Source: a virus. Taken from it: a stretch of DNA of 32,327 nucleotides. Made by a program: the position numbers and the translations under genes. The stretch lies in the IMG/VR virus record IMGVR_UViG_3300032333_000106, positions 1 to 32,327 of that record; one strand, 5' to 3'. How positions within the stretch are numbered: position 1 is the stretch's first letter; every line of letters begins with the position of its first letter. Positions 8,091 to 15,494 of this stretch are shown here, one piece after another. Under the pieces are notes generated by a model. That model searched no databases. It worked only from the letters and a program-made list of their open reading frames with translations, and was not told where the DNA came from.

Positions 8091-8107
8091 GCGGAGGGTG
8101 CCCTCGC
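8091..8107. repeat. GC-rich dyad motif, outlying copy (GCGGAGGGTGCCCTCGC)
   Basis: A GC-rich imperfect palindrome in the trailer of the major tail gene, containing the core GGTGCCCTC. The same core, with G/C-rich flanks, recurs four times at 28715-29056 around the terminase small subunit gene. The rest of 8052-8113 holds nothing that I can support as a gene. Confidence 0.5.
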
Positions 8108-8113
8108 AGAAAA

Positions 8114-8668
8114 TTAAGTTGCTGCTACGAAAGTAACGTCACCTGCAAATGTTGTTTGTGGTGTAGAAGCTACTTCATAAGCCATTGCTGGTTCTTGAGC
8201 GGTAAGCGTTAGTGTGTATCCGTTAAGATCACCAACTGCTGTTCCAGTTACAGAAGTACCTGCAGAAACTACTGCACCTCTTGTAAGACCCATTAACCAA
8301 TATTTTCCGTTGTTATCTTCAAAAATAACTTTTAGATTTCTGTTACGTGCTATTAAAAGAATTTCATTTCTTTTAGAAGCTTCCATTTTCTGAAGATTTA
8401 GTGAGAACGCTTGCTCGAAGAAAGCTGTTCCGTTTTCGTTGGAGATATTAAAAGTCTCTGTGAATGAACCTACGTTTTTAGCGATTTCGAATTCATACAT
8501 TGTACCTGTTCCTCCAGTTGCAGCAGTAATCAAAGACTGACTACCAGTTGCAGAAGAAACGGTTAGAGTACCAAAATTAACATCAGAACCAATGTAAACG
8601 CTACCACTAACACCACCGATACTATCGATGCAGTCTAAAGGAATACCGTATGTTAAATTACATGCCAT
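8114..8668 (-). CDS. Major tail (tube) protein
   Basis: 184 aa. It is beta-rich, with the pattern typical of tail tube proteins of Bacteroidota phages: an N-terminal LTYGIPLDCIDSIGGVSG, a central KMEASKRNEILLIARNRNL followed by VIFEDNNGKYWLMGLTRG, and a C-terminal GYTLTLTAQEPAMAYEV strand pair. It would form the hexameric rings of the tail tube around the tape measure. It lies directly downstream of the major capsid gene and is bracketed by hairpins on both sides, as expected for a highly expressed gene whose mRNA ends are protected. Confidence 0.8.
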   Translation of the reverse strand: MACNLTYGIPLDCIDSIGGVSGSVYIGSDVNFGTLTVSSATGSQSLITAATGGTGTMYEFEIAKNVGSFTETFNISNENGTAFFEQAFSLNLQKMEASKRNEILLIARNRNLKVIFEDNNGKYWLMGLTRGAVVSAGTSVTGTAVGDLNGYTLTLTAQEPAMAYEVASTPQTTFAGDVTFVAAT

Positions 8669-8691
8669 GGTTGTTGTTATTATTTTTTAAT

Positions 8692-8719
8692 AAGAGTGTG
8701 ACCTAATGATCACACTCTT
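8692..8719 (-). terminator. Strong hairpin after the major capsid gene
   Basis: Perfect 10-bp inverted repeat AAGAGTGTGA/TCACACTCTT around an 8-nt loop. On the minus strand it is followed by ATTAAAAAATAATAA rather than a clean T-run, so it may act as a partial terminator or a 3'-end stabiliser of the capsid mRNA. The plus strand has TTTTATTG after the stem. Confidence 0.6.
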
Positions 8720-8734
8720 TTATTGTTAAGTAGA

Positions 8735-9685
8735 TTAAGCTACTGTTGAGATGAACTGGTTAGCAATTGCTGCAGTTCCCATTCTCCAAGCTGCCAAGAA
8801 TTTAATATCATCTTGACTTGGATCGTAGTAGAACTTAAATTTATCTTGGTCATTATTTAATCCGGTACCAAAAAACGCGTATTTCTTAGGGCCTAAGATT
8901 ACAGTTGGAACTGCTGGAGAACCTAGATCTACGATTCCTGGAGCTGCAAACACCTTAATGTTTGTGCCTGGGAAGATAAAGCTGTTTTCTGGAGATCCAG
9001 ATACGTTGCTGATGTTAGGGTATTGTAACAAGATTGAGTTACCTTTAGCTTGTAAAGCTTGTACTAACTTAGAGTAAGTAGCATAAGACACATAGCAAAT
9101 TAGGTCATCTTCTTGTAAAACTGCTGGGTTTTCGTCAGCTAATTTATCTACTAGTTTGAAGAAACCAGCGTAAGCTGTAGAAGCAGATGTGAAATCAGAA
9201 GCTGCAGAAACGCCAGAGATAGCGCCAGAACCTACTGAAGTTTGGTCGATAAGACCGTCTAGAGAAACACCATCACCAGCCCAGATTGTTTGCTCGATGT
9301 ACTTGTTAATTTCTCTAACTTTCAAATCAGCGATTTGTTGTTCGAAAACTGGTGTTTCGTTTGCATAAGCAGAAGCGCTCATTACAGAAGAAATCCAGTA
9401 TTCTCTAAGTGTTTCCACACACATTACTTCTTTTAATTGCTTAGTAGCAACTACTAAATCTTGTTGTGTGAAGATTGTGGTATTACCAGTTGCACCGGCA
9501 AATCCGCAAGAATAATCTTGCACAGCTACACCAGCACCTAAGATGTTGATTGCTGTAGTTCCTGCAGTTAGGTTTGGTCTAACTGTTAAATTTTGTACAG
9601 ATTGTGGTTTCAATACCGCGCGGATGATCAAGTCTGTTGAAAGCTGATCGGTATACGGGGTTAAACCTGCTACGTTAAATGACAT
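8735..9685 (-). CDS. Major capsid protein (HK97-like fold)
   Basis: 316 aa, a usual size for a compact HK97-fold capsid protein. Visible: an N-terminal arm (NVAGLTPYTDQLSTDLIIRAVL), an E-loop-like segment around TAINILGAGV, a spine-helix region (QQIADLKVREINKYIEQTIW), P-domain helices (GFFKLVDKLADENPAVLQ), then YATYSKLVQALQAKG and a C-terminal QDDIKFLAAWRMGTAAIANQ. It follows the scaffold-like gene and the protease gene in transcription order, the classical capsid morphogenesis set. The strong hairpin downstream fits high expression. Confidence 0.85.
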   Translation of the reverse strand: MSFNVAGLTPYTDQLSTDLIIRAVLKPQSVQNLTVRPNLTAGTTAINILGAGVAVQDYSCGFAGATGNTTIFTQQDLVVATKQLKEVMCVETLREYWISSVMSASAYANETPVFEQQIADLKVREINKYIEQTIWAGDGVSLDGLIDQTSVGSGAISGVSAASDFTSASTAYAGFFKLVDKLADENPAVLQEDDLICYVSYATYSKLVQALQAKGNSILLQYPNISNVSGSPENSFIFPGTNIKVFAAPGIVDLGSPAVPTVILGPKKYAFFGTGLNNDQDKFKFYYDPSQDDIKFLAAWRMGTAAIANQFISTVA

Positions 9686-9708
9686 AGTTGTATAATTTTA
9701 TTGTTTTT

Positions 9709-10308
9709 TTATAAAGAATTTTTAAGCTCTTTGAATCTATCTACAATATCTGTAGATTGATTGAATTCCATTTTAGAATCGTTAATAGTTGTAATCTTGC
9801 CAGCTGCTGGTGCCTTAGCAAATTTTGCATAAGACTCTTCCATTTTAGCCATTTTAGATTTCATTTCTGCTATATCAGTTACTAATGGTTCCATTGCCAT
9901 CATTACCTTTTTCATAGCTTCTTCAATCTTTTCGGAAATTGCTTCCTTAACTGCATCTGCTACTGGTGATTCTGGCTCAGATCCGTCCATCGGACCTTCT
10001 TCTTCCATTTTTACTTTCTCAGCTTCTTTTTCTTCAACTACCTCTTCTACGTCTTCTGCTGCTTCAAGTGGCTTCAAAGACACGATAGCACCAGATTCGT
10101 CAACTAAGACTACTGATCCATCCTCTAAAGTGTGTTCACCTGCTGGAGCTGGAGATTTGCTACCGTCTTCTGCTACTACTACTAGTGCAGCACCTGGTAC
10201 AAATTCTTCCGCCTCAACTACAGTGCCATCCTTTAACTTTGCTGTGGCCAACTTAACTTGCAACCCAAGAACGACACGGATTTGATTAAGTTTGTTTTTG
10301 TAATTCAT
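9709..10308 (-). CDS. Scaffold-like / capsid assembly protein
   Basis: 199 aa, highly charged. The N-terminal half is a small beta domain (KLKDGTVVEAEEFVPGAALVVV, HTLEDGSVVLVDESG). It is followed by an acidic linker (EDVEEVVEEKEAEKV) and a long predicted coiled coil (AVKEAISEKIEEAMKKVM to MKSKMAKMEESYAKF). The tail ends in DIVDRFKELKNSL. This layout and its place between prohead protease and capsid genes fit a scaffolding protein, which guides shell assembly and is then cleaved or released. Cleavage by the neighbouring protease is an inference. The leader 10309-10377 contains no gene. Confidence 0.7.
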   Translation of the reverse strand: MNYKNKLNQIRVVLGLQVKLATAKLKDGTVVEAEEFVPGAALVVVAEDGSKSPAPAGEHTLEDGSVVLVDESGAIVSLKPLEAAEDVEEVVEEKEAEKVKMEEEGPMDGSEPESPVADAVKEAISEKIEEAMKKVMMAMEPLVTDIAEMKSKMAKMEESYAKFAKAPAAGKITTINDSKMEFNQSTDIVDRFKELKNSL

Positions 10309-10377
10309 GAGATTATTTTATTTTGATTTACGCCTATGAATATGTCTTTTTAGAATGTGACATTTCCTAATCCGATT

Positions 10378-12087
10378 TTATGATTGTAAAATTGACATAA
10401 TAGATTCTACTAAGTCTTTTTCACTTTTAATTTGTTCGTAATCCACTTTATCTATAAAATTACCTTCTATAGAAAATCCTTGGTATTTGCCTTGTTTAAC
10501 CATCTCCCAAACTTTAGGATCTGTTACTTTCATTTTAACCATCCAAGTTCCAACCGGTACACCTAGTTTGTATACAGAATTGGCTTTATCGTTTTTGTCT
10601 TCTACCAACCAAGATTCAAAGACAAAACTGCCGCCGTGAACATTATCGTTATGATCCAAATTAGTAGATCCAAGACGTGTTTCACGCATAAACTTTTCTT
10701 GAATTTTTGCAATTGTTTCTTTAGAAAATTTAACATAATATACTTCTCCAGTCTCTTCGTCTCTTCTAAGAATCTCCATATCTGGTACCATTGCTGGTCC
10801 TACTAATATCTGTTGTTCTTTTTCAACTGCAAAAGCAAGTTTAGTTTCTTTAGATTTAACAGGAATACAGTTTGGAGTTCCATCGTCTTTTAAACCATAC
10901 GCTTCGTATCCTTCCCAACATGGATTAGGTTCTAAAAATTCTTCTTCTTCTAATATTGGTCCGCCTGCTATCCAAGCATCACAAGTTCTTGCTGCTGCAC
11001 ATTTAAAATCAAATGCTTCGCAATAACCTAATTCACCAGCTGCAATTGCATCGTAAGGATCTGCGAGGGCTTCCTCACCAACTCCTGCAGCAATACAAGC
11101 AAGCATAGATTTAGTGCGAACAAAAAATCCACAGTTACCGCAAGTTGCACTTTTAGCATCTTTAACTGTAGTGTTAAATTTATCTGCTTTTGCTTGCCAA
11201 TATTCTTCGTTAGATTCGCCTGGATTTAACGGTCCATAATTTGCTTGATCTATTGCATCTTGACGATTAGCAAGATTTAGTTCTATATCTACTGTAGATT
11301 CTGGACATCCATACTCATTAAACTTTGCTAGTTTTTTCTTTTTAGGAGTTTGTTCTACGTAAGGAGGTAAACCAGAAGTATCGTAACTCATTTTTTCCCG
11401 AATGCTTTCTAATTTGTTACTTGCCCATTCTATTCCTGCTGTTCCACCCCATGCATCCCACATAAGTTTACCACATCCTTCAGAGTAAGGTGTATCTGCA
11501 TTTTGTGCATGTCTAGCAAAACTTGCCATACGTGCTATAGTTTCTTCGGAAATAGGTTCACGATTTGCTAACTGATTAGCTCTTGCTTTACCGATTGGTG
11601 TACCGCAATCACCCCAACCATTTTCTTCTGCCCATGCTAATGCTCTTTTGGCTGCTTCAGTAGCAGATTCCGGATAGTCTGTATAAGATTCAAATTGCAT
11701 AGAAGCCATATTAGCACGAATCCATCCACAAAGTCTATTTGCAGATTCTTCGTCTAAACCTCTAGCTGATTGATCTGCAATGCACTCGTCCCAAGGATAA
11801 TCAGCAAATTTTTCTTTAGTGTGTTTTTGTTCGTACATAGAAATGCATACTGCAACTGCTTGATCTTGATCTTTACCTTCGTCTATTAAAACTGGAACGC
11901 ATCTGCTCATAAAATCAGATTCCGATTCACCAGCAGAAGGTTCTACAAATTTTTGATTACGCATGTAAACGAAATACTTTTCGATAGCTGGACTGTCGAC
12001 TAAAGCAATAGCAGAAACGCCAGATTCTTCTAGCTCCTCCATTACTTCTAATTCTATAACACGCTTTTCTTTATTTTTATTTTCCAT
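10378..12087 (-). CDS. XkdF-like prohead serine protease with N-terminal multidomain extension
   Basis: 569 aa, far longer than a bare prohead protease (about 200 aa). The C-terminal part (about 415-545) looks like the XkdF/peptidase S78_2 domain: QQILVGPAMVPDMEILRRDE, a candidate catalytic His479 in NLDHND, and a candidate Ser539 in YQGFSIEGNF. The N-terminal part begins VMEELEESGVSAIALVDSPAI, a segment that belongs to the protease domain in its relatives. Inserted between are helical modules (DFMSRCVPVLIDEG, AAKRALAWAEENGWGDCGT, ARMASFARHAQ) and a Cys-rich segment (ATCGNCGFF...GYCEAFDFKC...RTCDAW). The protein should mature the capsid by cleaving scaffold. Role of the inserted modules unknown. 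Confidence 0.75.
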   Translation of the reverse strand: MENKNKEKRVIELEVMEELEESGVSAIALVDSPAIEKYFVYMRNQKFVEPSAGESESDFMSRCVPVLIDEGKDQDQAVAVCISMYEQKHTKEKFADYPWDECIADQSARGLDEESANRLCGWIRANMASMQFESYTDYPESATEAAKRALAWAEENGWGDCGTPIGKARANQLANREPISEETIARMASFARHAQNADTPYSEGCGKLMWDAWGGTAGIEWASNKLESIREKMSYDTSGLPPYVEQTPKKKKLAKFNEYGCPESTVDIELNLANRQDAIDQANYGPLNPGESNEEYWQAKADKFNTTVKDAKSATCGNCGFFVRTKSMLACIAAGVGEEALADPYDAIAAGELGYCEAFDFKCAAARTCDAWIAGGPILEEEEFLEPNPCWEGYEAYGLKDDGTPNCIPVKSKETKLAFAVEKEQQILVGPAMVPDMEILRRDEETGEVYYVKFSKETIAKIQEKFMRETRLGSTNLDHNDNVHGGSFVFESWLVEDKNDKANSVYKLGVPVGTWMVKMKVTDPKVWEMVKQGKYQGFSIEGNFIDKVDYEQIKSEKDLVESIMSILQS

Positions 12088-12097
12088 ATTAGAATTT

Positions 12098-12113
12098 ATA
12101 TATGTGAGTATAT
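12098..12113 (-). promoter_or_regulatory. Conserved leader motif (copy 2), before the protease gene
   Basis: Minus strand AAATATACTCACATATAT; TACTCA ends 17 nt before the protease ATG, nearly the same spacing as in copies 1 and 3. It lies in the 29-nt gap after the tape measure stop, so capsid genes may have a separate transcription start here. Confidence 0.4.
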
Positions 12114-12116
12114 TTT

Positions 12117-14546
12117 TTAGATTTTTGCCAAATCCATCAACTTCTTATTTGCTTCTTGTTGAGAAGTCATTTCAGAAGCAACCACATAAGTTTTAACAAT
12201 TGGTGTTTGTTGTGCTGACATCATTGCTTGTACAGTGTCCATATTAAACGTCATTCCTCCGTCTTGATATTTTCTATTACCAGCAGAATTTATTGCCGTT
12301 AAGAGTGGTAAGAATGACGCTGTGGATCGTCTATTGATTACATACTCACCACCTTCTAGTTCTCCAAAAGAAGTTTTAATTCCTCCCTCAGAATGTCTTG
12401 GTCCTCTAAGTAAACCGCCTTTTGCAAATGTAGTTCCTATTGCTCCTGAAGGATTTGCTCCTCCACCATTATTTCCTCCTCCCCCAGTATCTGCAGAATC
12501 AATATCTGCAATTCCTTTTGCTGCACCTGCAATAGCACCTACGACCCCAATAGCTGCTCCAATTTTAGTAGTAACAATACTTCTTGCTAAGTTAGCTGCA
12601 ATCAATGGAGCTAACGGAGGAAAAAGCATAGACTGAGCAGAAGCTGCTGAAGTTTGTTGTGCAATAGAAGCCGAAGCACCAATTAAAATCTTAGCAATAT
12701 TTGCACCTTGCTCTAGAATAACACCTGCTTTAGCAAGTCCTTTATTCTTACCTGCAAATTGGGTAAGCAAACTACCAACCATTCCAACAGCATCTGCATA
12801 AGCAAATTGAATTTCTGCTTTAGATTTTGCTGCTGCTTGCTCTACTTCAACACTTGCTTGTGCTAATGCTTTTTGACGATCAAAAGCATTCTGATCTATT
12901 GCTAAACTTGCATCTGTTACTGCAACGTCATTATCTAGTTTTTGTTGGTCGTAAGTTTGTTGATTTATTAAAGAACTTTCGTCATACTGTTTCTGCGAAA
13001 TTGCTTTATTTGCAAGAGCAGTATCTAATGCTAACTTGTTTGTGTTATAAGTTGTTTCGTCATCAGTCTGTTTCTGCTTAGCAAAAGCTAAATTAGATGC
13101 TAATGATTTGTCTTGATATTCTTGTTCTGTTATTAATCCATCAAAAAGTTGTTTAGCTAAACCTTGTAATGCTTTCTGTGACTGGTAGTTTCTTTTACTT
13201 TCTCTTAATTTTTGCTCTTTGTCTAGATATTGTTCTAACTTTTTAAGACGTTCTTCTTGTGCTTTTTCTTCCCTATCTTGATCCTCTTTATTATACTTTT
13301 CTGCAATTTTAGCAAGAGCTGCTGCTTGACCCTTTTTAAGTTGGGTCGTATCCATTCCGTACTTTTCAGCAAGAGCAATTAGTCTTGCATATTTTTCGTT
13401 AACAACACGTTCTTCTTTTTCTTTTTCACTTAATGTTTCTTGTAAAGCTTCTTCGTTACCTTTTTTAATTTCATCTAATTCTTTATCTCTTGCCGCTTTA
13501 TTTTTAGTTCTTTGAGCTTCTGCTTTTTGATTTGCTAGATCTGTAGCTTTTTTAGATGCATTTAATTGGAAATCTGCATAATCTGCTTGAGAGTTTCTTA
13601 AATCAGCTAAAGTATTTTTTGTATTTCTTACTTGATCCTTATAAGCAGTTTCTTGATCGTCTCTTAATTTTTGTGCGGCTGCTAATTCCTCTTTTCTATT
13701 TTTATCTGCTTGTATTATTTTAAGGTTATTAATAGCAGAATTTTTTCTTTCTTCAGCTTTTACTTCGTCTAGTCTAGATTGATTATAAAGTTTTCTAGCA
13801 TTTTCTATATTTGCTTTTAGAATTTCTTCTTCACTTGCACCTTGTTTTTTTAAAGTTGCAATTCTTAATCTATTTTCAGCTTGAATATCATTAGTTCTTT
13901 CTTGTTGAGCTTTTTTATTTCTTTCAAATGATTCAGTTAGTCTATCTGTTGCAGTTGTTGCGTCTTCAGTGTTGCTAGTATATTCCATCAATGCTGAAAT
14001 CAAATAACCAAGACCAACAACTATTGCACCAATTCCGGTTGCAACTAATGCAGCAGAAAAAGCTCTAGCTCCAGCTGCAGCTGCTTGTTCTCCTACTCCA
14101 ACAGCAATAAATGATTTAGAAAGAAAATTATTAACTACAGTATAGACTTTTGTAATACCTGTTAGATTACCAATAGTCGTAGCCATTCCTTTAAAATCTT
14201 GTAAAAGATTACCAATTTGTGCTTTTATATCAGTAACTTTTAAACTACCAAAAATCTTAAAAGCATCGATAGTTTGTTCTAAGGTATTACTAACCTGACC
14301 AATAGGTCCAGGCAATAAACTGAATGTACCGAAAATATCTTTAGACTTCGTATTAACACGATCTAAAGCATCTTTAGTATCATTAAACGTATTATTTAGA
14401 ATGTGCCATTCTTTAGTACCTTCAGGAACGGTTTGCAATTCTCTTTTTAATAACTTAGTCTTTTCAGTCAAAGTTAATGTTCTGTCGGTTGCAAATTCTA
14501 CTGATTCTGAATCTACGTCTATTTTAATTTGAACTTTTCCGGCCAT
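12117..14546 (-). CDS. Tail tape measure protein
   Basis: 809 aa. Hydrophobic segments at about 155-190 (FSAALVATGIGAIVVGLGYL) and about 615-690 (IGAAIGVVGAIAGAAKGIA) flank a very long Lys/Glu/Gln-rich coiled coil (about 200-590). The C-terminus carries the motif KGGLLRGPRHSEGGIKTSFG.LEGGEYVIN, common in tape measures of Bacteroidota phages. It is packed inside the tail tube and sets tail length. Using about 0.15 nm per residue, a tail of about 120 nm would be expected. Unusually, the distal tail genes lie upstream of it in the operon and the prohead protease downstream. Confidence 0.88.
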   Translation of the reverse strand: MAGKVQIKIDVDSESVEFATDRTLTLTEKTKLLKRELQTVPEGTKEWHILNNTFNDTKDALDRVNTKSKDIFGTFSLLPGPIGQVSNTLEQTIDAFKIFGSLKVTDIKAQIGNLLQDFKGMATTIGNLTGITKVYTVVNNFLSKSFIAVGVGEQAAAAGARAFSAALVATGIGAIVVGLGYLISALMEYTSNTEDATTATDRLTESFERNKKAQQERTNDIQAENRLRIATLKKQGASEEEILKANIENARKLYNQSRLDEVKAEERKNSAINNLKIIQADKNRKEELAAAQKLRDDQETAYKDQVRNTKNTLADLRNSQADYADFQLNASKKATDLANQKAEAQRTKNKAARDKELDEIKKGNEEALQETLSEKEKEERVVNEKYARLIALAEKYGMDTTQLKKGQAAALAKIAEKYNKEDQDREEKAQEERLKKLEQYLDKEQKLRESKRNYQSQKALQGLAKQLFDGLITEQEYQDKSLASNLAFAKQKQTDDETTYNTNKLALDTALANKAISQKQYDESSLINQQTYDQQKLDNDVAVTDASLAIDQNAFDRQKALAQASVEVEQAAAKSKAEIQFAYADAVGMVGSLLTQFAGKNKGLAKAGVILEQGANIAKILIGASASIAQQTSAASAQSMLFPPLAPLIAANLARSIVTTKIGAAIGVVGAIAGAAKGIADIDSADTGGGGNNGGGANPSGAIGTTFAKGGLLRGPRHSEGGIKTSFGELEGGEYVINRRSTASFLPLLTAINSAGNRKYQDGGMTFNMDTVQAMMSAQQTPIVKTYVVASEMTSQQEANKKLMDLAKI

Positions 14547-14563
14547 TTTATTTTAAATTATTT

Positions 14564-15484
14564 TTATAAACATCCACTATCTAATGTACCATTAAAACTG
14601 ATGTAACTTCTATATTGATAAGGATCAGGTAATTGGAATGACGGGAAGGTCACTGTGTTACTTCCGCAATATGCATCTTCGATTGGTCCTGGACTAAAGT
14701 CACCAGGTAAAAGAGCGTTATAAGCATTAGCAAAACAAGATCCTCCTAAAGTTTTTGTCACGTCATAATAGTAATAATAACCAGGTGTCCCATTAAAGTT
14801 TTGAATTGCTACTTCATTACCTGTTGTCGTTAAAACTACAACCTGTGTCCATGTACTATTATCCGGTGATTGGTATAATGTAAATGCACCATTTCTATCC
14901 ACCATACCATTCATTCTCAACTCTATTGTATAATAGGTTGGAGGCGGTGTTGGTGGTGGAGGTGTTGGAGGTGTTGGCGGTGGTGTACCACAAGCAACTC
15001 CTGTGCTAACAACTGTAAAACTTGCAACATCAGCCAAAGGAAATCCAGGTAAAAGTGTAGTAGTGTTTATACAATTAGTTAAAGTCGCATTACCTAGACT
15101 TGAAATAAATTGATATTCTGTAGTTTCAGTATCGCAATTATAGTACTTTATGTAACCAGTATCAGTCACATTAATTACCACATTCTCTTTACAATCCTCT
15201 GGTGGAGGTGGTGGAGGTGGTGGCGGAGGTGGTGGAGGTGGTGGAGGTGTTGGACTTCCACATGGATGAAAATCAATAGGAATTGTAATTGTACTTGTAC
15301 ACACACCAGTAGAAGTTACTGTAATTTGTGTGGCAGTAGAATCAGCATTCACTACGTAATTAGCCAATAAAGAAGTACGCGGAACACCAGTTGCTAATAC
15401 ACCAGATACATTATCTGAAATTGTAAAAGGTCCAGCATCCGTTCCTATTGAACTTAAATTTATATTAACTGCTACTGTAGGCAT
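14564..15484 (-). CDS. Modular tail/adhesin protein with polyproline linkers
   Basis: 306 aa built as three Cys-containing beta domains joined by proline linkers. Domain 1 is about 1-77 (VNINLSSIGTDAGPFTISDN...). A linker of about 16 consecutive Pro follows, then domain 2 to about residue 168 (ENVVINVTDTGYIKYYNC...), a second Pro/Thr linker (TPPTPPPPTPPPT), and domain 3 (IELRMNGMVDRNGAFTLYQS...). Rigid polyproline spacers between beta modules suit a surface-exposed tail-tip protein. Domains 1 and 2 share a pattern ending in STGV.C. It lies 17 nt upstream of the tape measure gene. No family name is assigned. Confidence 0.75.
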   Translation of the reverse strand: MPTVAVNINLSSIGTDAGPFTISDNVSGVLATGVPRTSLLANYVVNADSTATQITVTSTGVCTSTITIPIDFHPCGSPTPPPPPPPPPPPPPPPPEDCKENVVINVTDTGYIKYYNCDTETTEYQFISSLGNATLTNCINTTTLLPGFPLADVASFTVVSTGVACGTPPPTPPTPPPPTPPPTYYTIELRMNGMVDRNGAFTLYQSPDNSTWTQVVVLTTTGNEVAIQNFNGTPGYYYYYDVTKTLGGSCFANAYNALLPGDFSPGPIEDAYCGSNTVTFPSFQLPDPYQYRSYISFNGTLDSGCL

Positions 15485-15494
15485 ATTTTATTTT

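Noticed and set aside
11063-11079. GCGAGGGCTTCCTCACC in the protease gene as another GC motif copy
   Set aside because: It lacks the GGYGCCCTC core and is explained by the coding sequence GEEALA.
12322-12636. 104-aa plus-strand frame rich in Pro/Ala
   Set aside because: Antisense to the Gly/Ala-rich end of the tape measure gene.
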